This document shows positions 7,648 to 13,637 of a stretch of 26,572 nt of DNA, in pieces. This DNA is from DATBIO01 sp036556965 (GTDB taxonomy: Bacteria; Acidobacteriota; Vicinamibacteria; Fen-336). The stretch covers positions 1 through 26,572 of the forward strand of contig DATBIO010000173.1 of assembly GCA_036556965.1 (NCBI GenBank), written 5' to 3'. Within the stretch, counting starts at the first letter, position 1; the number at the start of each line of letters is the position of its first letter. A model generated the notes under the pieces. That model was not told the origin of the DNA. It ran no database searches and was given only the letters and a program-made list of their open reading frames with translations. A program made the translations under genes and the position numbers.

Positions 7648-8574
7648 TCAGCGGTCGGAGACGATCCGGCCCAGCGCGCTGGCGCGGTCGAGGCGGTCGA
7701 AGGTCTCGAGGAGCGCGGTGGAGAGGTCGCGGATGGCGGCCTCCCCGTCGGCGTCGCGGCGCAGGTGGGTGGCCATCACGGCGGCGGCGTAGGGACGGCG
7801 GGGGAGCTCGACCAGCGCCGACACGCAGCGGACGCCTTCCAGGTCTCCGGGCTTGTCCGCCACCGTGAGGCCCGGGGGCAGGACGGAACGGAAGGGGGAC
7901 TCCTTGGGCAGCGACGCCAATGCCAGCATGTCGCGGCGGCCCGCCTCGGAGAGGCCGGTGCCGGCGCGCATCGCTTCCAGGAGCCGGAGCATCTGGGCGG
8001 GAGTGGAGACGTTCTCCTCGCCGCGGCCGGCCGCTTCCACGTCCATCATGAGGCGCCGCAGGCGCGTGGCCCCCAGGCCGAGCCCGTCGAGGCGCGCGTT
8101 CACCGCCGCCATGCCCACGCGTTCGATGAGCAGGTTCGCCGCCTCGTTGTCGGAGAGCGCCATCATCAGCACGGCCAGGTCCCGCCAGGTCAGGCGCACC
8201 TGGGGTCCCAGCAGGTAGAGGACGCCGTCGCCGGCCACGCGCCGGGCGTCGGGCGCCGTCACCTCGGCCAGGTCGAGGCGTCCCTCCCCGGCCTGGCGGA
8301 AGAGCTCGTAGAGCACCGCCAGCTTGATGGACGAGGCCTGGGGAAAGACCAGGTCGGGCCGCAGGGAGATGGTGGCGCCGGTGGACAGGTCCTTGATCGC
8401 CACGCCCAGCACGCCGTCCAGGCCCGCGTCCACGGCGTCCACCCGGGCCGCCAGCTTGAACAGGAGCGCCGCCTCCAGGGGCGGCCGGGGCGGGCCGCCG
8501 ACCACGGAGTCGCCGGCCAGGGCCGGCGCCCCGGCCAGGACGGCGAAGGCGGCCGCCGCCCGGAGCGGCTTCAT
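7648..8574 (-). CDS. Serine hydrolase of the class A beta-lactamase / DD-peptidase fold
   Basis: The 308-residue product has a signal peptide (about 1-20, ending PALA) and is probably periplasmic. Penicillin-recognising motifs are present: S81-S-I-K84 (SxxK nucleophile and base), S141-D-N143, and K241-P-G243 in place of KTG. The region before STP (190-192), where class A enzymes carry the omega-loop ExxLN, reads RRLMMDVEAAGRGEEN. An alignment by eye gives no Glu at the Ambler 166 position. A deacylation-deficient enzyme would behave more like a DD-peptidase or carboxypeptidase than a true beta-lactamase; both remain possible. Its ATG overlaps the stop of the upstream binding-protein gene (ATGA, 8571-8574), so the two are co-translated. 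Coupling to a peptide-binding protein favours a role in trimming peptides with D-amino acids. Confidence 0.85.
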   Translation of the reverse strand: MKPLRAAAAFAVLAGAPALAGDSVVGGPPRPPLEAALLFKLAARVDAVDAGLDGVLGVAIKDLSTGATISLRPDLVFPQASSIKLAVLYELFRQAGEGRLDLAEVTAPDARRVAGDGVLYLLGPQVRLTWRDLAVLMMALSDNEAANLLIERVGMAAVNARLDGLGLGATRLRRLMMDVEAAGRGEENVSTPAQMLRLLEAMRAGTGLSEAGRRDMLALASLPKESPFRSVLPPGLTVADKPGDLEGVRCVSALVELPRRPYAAAVMATHLRRDADGEAAIRDLSTALLETFDRLDRASALGRIVSDR

Positions 8575-10016
8575 TCGTCCTTCCATACGCGGTCGAACCT
8601 CATGATGCCGGTAGGCCCCACCGTCAGACCGCGGAGGGTGCGGCGGTAGGCGGTGAAGACGGCGGCGTGGTAGAGCGGCACCCAGGGCATGTCCTTCTGG
8701 AACAGCTCCTGCGCCTCGTCGTAGCGACGGCGCCGCTCCGCCTGGTTCGTGCCGTGCCGCGCCTGCTCCAGGAGCGCGTCCATGGCCCGGCTGCGATAGC
8801 GGCTGCGGTTCGTGGTGCCCACCGCCGCGGAGGACAGGAGCACGCTCAGGAAGTCGTTGGGGTCCATGGTGTCCGCTTCCCAGCCCAGCAGCGCCAGGTC
8901 GTAGTCGCCTTCCGTGGCCCGCCGCAGGTACTCGGGCCAGGAGGGGGCCTGGACCAGGCGCAGGCGCACGCCCGCGCGGGCCAGGTCGTCGCGCACGCGG
9001 GCGGCCAGCCGCAGCGGCGTGGGGAGATAGGGCCGCGGCGCGTCCACCGTGAGCAGCGTCGCCTCCACCCCGGAGGCGTGCCCGGCGCGGGCCAGCAGGC
9101 GCCGCGCTCCGTCGGGATCGTAGGGCAGCGCGCGCGTCAGCCGGCCGTACCCCCACAGCGCGGGCGGCAGCGGGTTCCGCGCCGGCTCCCCGTGGCCGCC
9201 CAGCACCTCCCGCACCAGGCCCTCGCGGTCGATCGAGCGTGCCACCGCCTGCCGCACGAGCGGCTCGCGCAGCGGCCCCCGCTCGTTGTTGAGGGACAGG
9301 AAGGCCAGGTTGAGCCCGGTGCGCGACTGGAGGGCCACGCCCGGATGCCCTTGCACGCGGGCCACGGTGTCCGGGCGCAGGGACAGGCTGACGTCGACCG
9401 TCCCCGCCGCCAGGCCGGCGCCCAGGGCCTCCTCGCTGGGCAGGCGGCGGAAGAGCACGCGCCGCAGCCGCGGCGGCGCCCCGCCCGGGCTCCGGTGGCG
9501 CACCAGGAGGATCTCCCCCGGGGCCGCCGAGTCCAGGCGGAAGGGGCCCGTGCCCACCAGGCGCGGGCCGTCGGCAGCGAAGCTGGCCGGGCTCAGCATG
9601 CAGAAGTAGGGCTGGGAGAGGGTGGCGAGGAGGGCGGCGTTGGGCTGGGGCAGCGTCACGGAGACGTGGGCCGGTCCCAGGCGGGCGGCGGCGGCCTCGA
9701 AGCCCCTCTCGCGGCGGAGCCGCGCGAGGTTCGCCACCACCGCGTCGGCGTCGAAGGCCCGGCCGTCGTGGAAGCGCACGCCCTCGCGCAGGGTGAACGT
9801 CCAGGTGCGGCTGTCGAGCGTGGCCCAGGCCGCGGCCAGCGCTCCCTCGGGCCGCGAGCCGTCGTCGCGGTAGCGTACCAGGGGCTCGCACACGTTGACG
9901 GCCACCGCCGCGGACACGAGGTCGGTGGCGCGGTGGGGGTCGAGGGACGCGGGACCTTCGAGGACGCCGACGACCAGCGTGTCGGCGGCGAGCAGGGCGG
10001 CGACGAGCAGGGTCAC
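8571..10016 (-). CDS. ABC transporter substrate-binding protein, family 5 (Dpp/Opp-like)
   Basis: The 481-residue product has a short hydrophobic leader (MTLLVAALLAA) and the family-5 solute-binding architecture: PASLDPHRATD near 22-32, LREGVRFHDGRAFDADAV in the first third, YDLALLGWEADTMDPNDFL in the last third, and a C-terminal QKDMPWVPLYHAAVFTAYRR. Such proteins deliver di- or oligopeptides, or nickel and other small ligands, to an ABC permease. No permease or ATPase gene is in the window, so this is an orphan binding protein. The start is a GTG at 10016-10014 with no obvious Shine-Dalgarno. The stop overlaps the start of the serine hydrolase gene by four bases. A peptide-binding protein next to a D-peptide hydrolase and an L-Ala-D/L-Glu epimerase suggests murein-peptide uptake, which is inference. 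Confidence 0.88.
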   Translation of the reverse strand: MTLLVAALLAADTLVVGVLEGPASLDPHRATDLVSAAVAVNVCEPLVRYRDDGSRPEGALAAAWATLDSRTWTFTLREGVRFHDGRAFDADAVVANLARLRRERGFEAAAARLGPAHVSVTLPQPNAALLATLSQPYFCMLSPASFAADGPRLVGTGPFRLDSAAPGEILLVRHRSPGGAPPRLRRVLFRRLPSEEALGAGLAAGTVDVSLSLRPDTVARVQGHPGVALQSRTGLNLAFLSLNNERGPLREPLVRQAVARSIDREGLVREVLGGHGEPARNPLPPALWGYGRLTRALPYDPDGARRLLARAGHASGVEATLLTVDAPRPYLPTPLRLAARVRDDLARAGVRLRLVQAPSWPEYLRRATEGDYDLALLGWEADTMDPNDFLSVLLSSAAVGTTNRSRYRSRAMDALLEQARHGTNQAERRRRYDEAQELFQKDMPWVPLYHAAVFTAYRRTLRGLTVGPTGIMRFDRVWKDE

Positions 10017-10047
10017 GCGACGGGCGGCCCTCTCCGGCGGCTGGCCG

Positions 10048-10227
10048 TCACCGCGGCCGGCGCGCTCCCCGAGAGAGCTCCGGCCAGGGCGGCTGGTCGA
10101 AGGCCACGTCCGCGGTGGCCCCGGAGGCGGAGGACATGCTCTCTACGGGCAGCGTCACGACGGCCTGGGCCGCGGGCGCCGTGTCGAGGAGGCTGGCCAG
10201 GAGGGGTCCCAGGACGGCCGAGGGCAT
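10048..10227 (-). CDS. Possible small protein, 59 residues, unknown
   Basis: An ATG at 10227-10225 opens a 59-codon frame ending at TGA 10050-10048, 31 bases before the binding-protein start on the same strand. Nearly every third codon base is G or C, as in the confirmed genes around it. The product begins MPSAVLGPLLASLL, weakly resembling a hydrophobic leader, and ends in a basic tail (SRGARRPR). No Shine-Dalgarno is visible and no family is recognised. High GC alone can produce such frames, so it may be spurious. If real, it would be the first gene of the binding-protein/hydrolase operon. Confidence 0.3.
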   Translation of the reverse strand: MPSAVLGPLLASLLDTAPAAQAVVTLPVESMSSASGATADVAFDQPPWPELSRGARRPR

Positions 10228-10313
10228 GCAGAGGGGATGATGGGCGACGCCCGGGGTGGCGTCAACCGCGCGCCCGGCACGGCCCGTCCGCGAGCGCCGG
10301 GTGACAATTGGAG

Positions 10314-11318
10314 ATGCCCGTCGTACGCCATCGCCCCCTGGCGCTGCGCCTCCGCCACACCTTCCGCATCGCGCGCGGGGCCTCGGACGTGCGCCACAAC
10401 CTCCAGGTGGAGGTGGAGGAGGCGGGCCGCAGGGGTCTCGGGGAGGCGGCGCCCATCCGGCGCTACGGGGAGGACGCCGAGTCCGCGGCCCGCGCGGTGG
10501 AGGCCATGGCCTCCCGCCTGGGAGACCACGCGGCCTTCGCGCAGGCCGCCCAGCGCGCCGCCGTGCCCGGCCAGGCCGCGGCGGAGGCGGCGGTGGACAT
10601 GGCCCTCCACGACCTGGCCGGCCAGCGCCTGGGCGTGCCCGTCTACGCGCTGCTGGGCCTCGACCCCCGCCGCGCCCCGGAGACCTCGTTCACCATCGGC
10701 CTCGACACGCCCGAGGTCGTCGTGCAGAAGGTCCGGGAGGCGGCCGCCTACCCCATCCTGAAGGTCAAGGTGGGCACCGACGACGATCGCGCGGTGCTGG
10801 AGGCGGTGCGCGACACCACGCGCCAGCGGCTCCGCGTGGACGCCAACGAGGGCTGGACGCCGTCGGGGGCCGAGGAGCGCCTGCGCTGGCTGGCCGCCCT
10901 GGGCGTGGAGATGGTGGAGCAGCCGCTCCCCGCGTCCATGCTGGAGGAGACACGCGCCCTGCGCCGGCGAAGCCCGCTGCCCTTCTTCGCGGACGAGAGT
11001 GTCCACCGCGCGCAGGACGTGCCGCGGCTGGCCGGGGCCTTCGACGGCGTCAACGTCAAGCTGATGAAGTGCGGCGGGCTGGGCGAGGCGCTGCGCGTCA
11101 TCGCCGTGGCGCGCGCCTGCGGGTTGCAGGTGATGCTCGGCTGCATGATCGAGTCGTCGCTGGGCATCACCGCGGCCGCGCACCTCTCTCCGCTCGCGGA
11201 CACCGCCGACCTCGACGGGAACCTCCTGCTGGAAGAGGATCCCTTCGTGGGCGCGACCGTGCGGGAGGGCCGCCTCGTCCTGCCCGAGGCCCCGGGCCTG
11301 GGCGTGCGCCCCCGCTGA
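10314..11318 (+). CDS. ycjG: L-Ala-D/L-Glu (dipeptide) epimerase, enolase superfamily
   Basis: A 334-residue muconate-lactonising-subgroup enolase-superfamily enzyme. The catalytic pair is K150-V-K152 (ILKVKVG) and K249 (NVKLMKCGG). Metal ligands are D176 (VDANEGW), E202 (VEQPLP) and D227 (ADES). The GCMIESSLG motif begins at 277, and D299-L-D301 matches the DxD motif that binds the substrate amino group in Ala-Glu epimerases. SFTIGLDTPE at 125-134 is also typical of dipeptide epimerases. The expected reaction is interconversion of L-Ala-D-Glu and L-Ala-L-Glu, making murein-derived dipeptide available to ordinary peptidases; related epimerases use other dipeptides, so specificity is inferred. 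The start could also be a TTG at 10308, two codons upstream; ATG 10314 is preferred. It is transcribed divergently from the binding-protein operon across about 290 bases. Confidence 0.88.
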   Translation: MPVVRHRPLALRLRHTFRIARGASDVRHNLQVEVEEAGRRGLGEAAPIRRYGEDAESAARAVEAMASRLGDHAAFAQAAQRAAVPGQAAAEAAVDMALHDLAGQRLGVPVYALLGLDPRRAPETSFTIGLDTPEVVVQKVREAAAYPILKVKVGTDDDRAVLEAVRDTTRQRLRVDANEGWTPSGAEERLRWLAALGVEMVEQPLPASMLEETRALRRRSPLPFFADESVHRAQDVPRLAGAFDGVNVKLMKCGGLGEALRVIAVARACGLQVMLGCMIESSLGITAAAHLSPLADTADLDGNLLLEEDPFVGATVREGRLVLPEAPGLGVRPR

Positions 11319-11356
11319 CGGCGGACCCATGGCGGCCTCCGGGCATCGGACGATAC

Positions 11357-11382
11357 GGTGCCGCTCCTCCGGGGCCGGCACC
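11357..11382 (+). terminator. Hairpin after the dipeptide epimerase gene
   Basis: GGTGCC at 11357-11362 pairs with GGCACC at 11377-11382. After a one-base bulge, GCTCC at 11363-11367 pairs with GGGGC at 11371-11375 (one G-T wobble). It lies 38 bases after the epimerase stop and just upstream of the sigma-54 promoter. It probably ends the epimerase transcript. An activator site is less likely because it is too close to the promoter. Confidence 0.45.
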
Positions 11383-11392
11383 CAGGTGGCCG

Positions 11393-11408
11393 TGGCACGC
11401 AGCTTGCT
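11393..11408 (+). promoter_or_regulatory. Sigma-54 (RpoN) -24/-12 promoter
   Basis: TGGCACG at 11393-11399, four bases (CAGC), then TTGCT at 11404-11408 match the sigma-54 consensus TGGCACG-N4-TTGCW at every defined position. The invariant GG (11394-11395) and GC (11406-11407) are separated by the required ten bases. Transcription should begin near 11419, leaving a leader of about 25 bases with a Shine-Dalgarno before the GTG at 11444. An AAA+ enhancer-binding activator would be needed; none is encoded in the window. Confidence 0.82.
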
Positions 11409-11432
11409 TCAACCCCGGGTTGTGGCGGTGAC

Positions 11433-11438
11433 AGGAGG
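11433..11438 (+). promoter_or_regulatory. Shine-Dalgarno fixing the start of the coiled-coil gene
   Basis: AGGAGG lies five bases before the GTG at 11444 and supports that codon as the start. Confidence 0.8.
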
Positions 11439-11443
11439 TTGAC

Positions 11444-11728
11444 GTGAGCAGCCAGATGAAAACGCCTCTCGACGAGGAGGGCGTCGTCCCCGGTACGTCG
11501 CTCTCCGCGGCCCTCAAGGGGTTCGTCAGCCAGCTCCACAAGCAGGCCGAGCGTCACACGGACCTCATCGACGTCTTCGCGCGCGCGCTCAAGGAGCTCA
11601 ACCGCGAAGTGAAGGTCGAGCGTGGCCGTCGCGAGCTCCTCGAGAAGCAGCTCGCCAAGGCCGAAGCCCGCATCGAGCGGCTGGAAGAGACGGTCCACGC
11701 CATCGCCCGCCAGGGCTGGGTCCATTGA
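11444..11728 (+). CDS. Small coiled-coil protein of unknown function, sigma-54 driven
   Basis: A 94-residue soluble protein with no signal peptide or membrane segment. Residues 1-20 look flexible (MSSQMKTPLDEEGVVPGTSL). From about 21 to 88 it is strongly charged and helical, with heptad-like spacing of Leu, Val and Ile (LKELNREVKVERGRRELLEK, then AKAEARIERLEETVHAIA). A long parallel or antiparallel coiled coil is likely. I do not recognise the family. GTG at 11444 is supported by an AGGAGG five bases upstream and a sigma-54 promoter 36-51 bases upstream. It is monocistronic: the next gene converges on it. Sigma-54 control suggests a regulated structural, scaffold or regulatory role (surface structures, nitrogen or stress responses are common sigma-54 themes), but nothing in the sequence picks one. 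Confidence 0.8.
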   Translation: MSSQMKTPLDEEGVVPGTSLSAALKGFVSQLHKQAERHTDLIDVFARALKELNREVKVERGRRELLEKQLAKAEARIERLEETVHAIARQGWVH

Positions 11729-11739
11729 GGCCCTAGCCG

Positions 11740-11753
11740 GGGCCGTCCGGCCC
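11740..11753. terminator. Short hairpin between convergent genes (weak)
   Basis: GGGCC at 11740-11744 and GGCCC at 11749-11753 form a five-pair stem with loop GTCC, 12 bases after the coiled-coil gene stop. There is no T-tract. Confidence 0.3.
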
Positions 11754-11817
11754 ACGCGCGCCCGCCTCGCGGCGGATGCCGCGCCCCTGCAAACGCCCGC
11801 GCCGGCCCGTGCTGCGT

Positions 11818-13473
11818 TTACTGGCTGGGCGCCGTGCTCGACTGCAGCAGGCTCGTCCCGCGCGACGTCCCCACCGTGGTCCGCACGGAGGCCAGGCTCA
11901 CCCCGCCTCCCGCTTCCTGCACGCGGTCGAAGTTGACCACGCTCTTCCGGTAGTCCGCGGTGGCGCGCAGCTCGGCCACCTCGGCCAGGGCCAGGTCGCG
12001 CTGGGCCTGGGTGACGAGGAAGTTGGTGGAGAGCCCCGCCGCGAACTTCTTCTGCTCGGCGTCCAGGCGCCGCTCCTGCAGCACCCGCGCCGCGCGCGTG
12101 GTGGCCACGCGCTTGTAGTTCGTCTCCACGGCCCGCGCCGCACTCCTCACCTCGGCCGTGATCTGCATCTCCAGACGCCGCAGGCTGGCCGCGACCTGGT
12201 CGCGCCCGATGCGCGCGCGCGCCTCCGCCGCGTCGCTCTGGCGGTTGAAGATGGGGTAGGACAGGTTCAGGCCGATGGTCCAGGTGGGGTAGTCCTGGCC
12301 GAAGATGTCGCCCAGGGCGTCCCCGAAGCCGCCGGGCACGGTGCGGATGATGGGTCCGCCCAGTCCCTCGCGCTCGATGAAGGTGCCGCCGATCCCCGAG
12401 GTGCCGTAGGCGGCCACCAGGTCCACGCCGGGGAGCGACTGGCTGTGCGCGAACTTGATGGTCAGGTCGGCGTTCTCCAGGCCCTTGCGCGCGGCCACCA
12501 CGTCGGTGCGGTTGGCCAGGGCGTTGAGGACGGCCTTCTGCGCGTCCACCGTCACCAGCTCCGCCGACGGCCGCTCGCTGGGCACGATGGGCGTGGTCCA
12601 GGTGGCGGGGTCGTTGTCCGGGAAGATGGCGCGCCGGAGGGCGTCCTCCGCGTCGCGGAGGGCGGCTTCGGCCACGATCACCGCCTCTTCGCGCGTGGCC
12701 ACCTCGGACTCCGCCGCCACCACGTCGAGGGGGGCCAGCGTCCCCACCCGCACCTTGATCTGGTTCTCGTCGAGCAGCTTCTGGGCCAGGCCGAGGCTGT
12801 CCCGCTGCGCCTCCAGGTTGTCGATGGCGTAGATGAGGTCGTAGTACAGCTCCTTCACGTTGGCCACCGTGTTGACCACGGTCTGCCGGAACTGCACGTC
12901 GGAGATCTCGCGGTTCTTCTTGGCGGTGCGGATCTGGAAGCGCGTGTTGTCCATCCCGAGGCCCCGCAGGAGGGGCTGGCTCAGGCCCAGGTTGAAGGTC
13001 GAGTTGTAGGAGGGGTTGAAGCTCGAGAAGACGTTGCTCGTCTCCAGCCGGCTGTTGTTGAAGTCGAGCCGGAGCTCGCCCCCCGTGGGGAGGAGCTGGC
13101 TGGCCCCGAAGTTGTACACGGTGCTGTCCGTCTCCACGGAGTCCCCCCCGGAGAAGGCGTTGGAGCCGGGACTGGTGCGCCCGCTCTGGCTCAGGGTGGA
13201 GAAGAGGAACGGGTCGTAGGCCCCCAGCTGCTCGCGCACCGTCTCCGCGCTGGCCTCCGGGTTGTACCTCTCCACCGCGATGTCGGCGTTGTTCTTCAAC
13301 GCGCGCTCCACCGCCTCGTCCAGCGACAGGTGGAGGACCTGTCCGGCGGGCGCGGGCTCGGGGGGTGCTTCCTGGGTCAGCGCGGGCGTGGGCTCGGGGG
13401 AGGGGGGCGCCTCCTGGGCCAGCGCGGGGGCGGCGGCGATCAGAAGGGCGGGCACGGCGAAACCAAGTCTCAT
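11818..13473 (-). CDS. TolC-family outer-membrane channel protein
   Basis: A 551-residue outer-membrane efflux protein. The signal peptide covers about 1-20 (ALLIAAAPALAQ), followed by a Pro/Ala/Glu-rich linker (20-45) with a partial internal repeat (QEAPPSPEPTPALTQEAPPEPAP). Two repeated OEP halves follow: LSLDEAVERALKNNADI near 50, LLPTGGELRLDFNNSR, the long helices around KELYYDLIYAIDNLEAQRDS, and in the second half LNLSYPIFNRQSDAAEARAR and FAAGLSTNFLVTQAQRDLALAEVAE. It should trimerise into a channel for an efflux pump or type I secretion, but no inner-membrane or adaptor gene is present here. A longer frame reaches 13506; ATG 13473 is preferred because it opens the signal peptide. A GGAGG lies 12 bases upstream, longer than ideal. 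It has its own TATAAT promoter downstream of the receptor's terminator. Confidence 0.92.
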   Translation of the reverse strand: MRLGFAVPALLIAAAPALAQEAPPSPEPTPALTQEAPPEPAPAGQVLHLSLDEAVERALKNNADIAVERYNPEASAETVREQLGAYDPFLFSTLSQSGRTSPGSNAFSGGDSVETDSTVYNFGASQLLPTGGELRLDFNNSRLETSNVFSSFNPSYNSTFNLGLSQPLLRGLGMDNTRFQIRTAKKNREISDVQFRQTVVNTVANVKELYYDLIYAIDNLEAQRDSLGLAQKLLDENQIKVRVGTLAPLDVVAAESEVATREEAVIVAEAALRDAEDALRRAIFPDNDPATWTTPIVPSERPSAELVTVDAQKAVLNALANRTDVVAARKGLENADLTIKFAHSQSLPGVDLVAAYGTSGIGGTFIEREGLGGPIIRTVPGGFGDALGDIFGQDYPTWTIGLNLSYPIFNRQSDAAEARARIGRDQVAASLRRLEMQITAEVRSAARAVETNYKRVATTRAARVLQERRLDAEQKKFAAGLSTNFLVTQAQRDLALAEVAELRATADYRKSVVNFDRVQEAGGGVSLASVRTTVGTSRGTSLLQSSTAPSQ

Positions 13474-13523
13474 GTTCGCTGAAGACCTCCAGGTCGGCGG
13501 ACGCACGTCCGGCAGGACCGATC

Positions 13524-13550
13524 ATTATAGCCGGCCCACTCATCGTTCAA
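13524..13550 (-). promoter_or_regulatory. Sigma-70-type promoter of the TolC-family gene
   Basis: On the reverse strand, a perfect TATAAT at 13529-13524 is preceded, 15 bases upstream, by TTGAAC at 13550-13545 as a possible -35. The predicted transcript starts near 13517, giving a leader of about 44 bases to the ATG at 13473. The short spacer makes the -35 call uncertain. Confidence 0.6.
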
Positions 13551-13585
13551 ACGACCGGCTCCCGCGAAAAGATCCCAAAAAACGC

Positions 13586-13616
13586 AAAAAGGGGACCGCC
13601 CGCGCGGGCGGTCCCC
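13586..13616 (-). terminator. Rho-independent terminator of the second TonB receptor
   Basis: A perfect GC-rich palindrome spans 13591-13616 (arm GGGGACCGCCC, four-base loop). On the reverse strand it is followed by TTTTT (13590-13586), then GCG and TTTTTT. It sits 22 bases after the receptor stop codon and is the clearest intrinsic terminator in the window. It separates the receptor from the TolC-family gene. Confidence 0.92.
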
Positions 13617-13637
13617 CGAGTGAGACGCCGGGGAGGC

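Noticed and set aside
10303..10314. GACAAT just before the dipeptide epimerase ATG as another leaderless -10 element
   Set aside because: The distance to the ATG is five bases, shorter than at the other genes, and the hexamer lacks the leading T. Not called.
11357..11382. Inverted repeat upstream of the sigma-54 promoter as an activator-binding site
   Set aside because: Its centre is only about 50 bases upstream of the predicted transcription start, closer than usual enhancer sites. Its bulged hairpin form just after the epimerase gene fits a terminator better.
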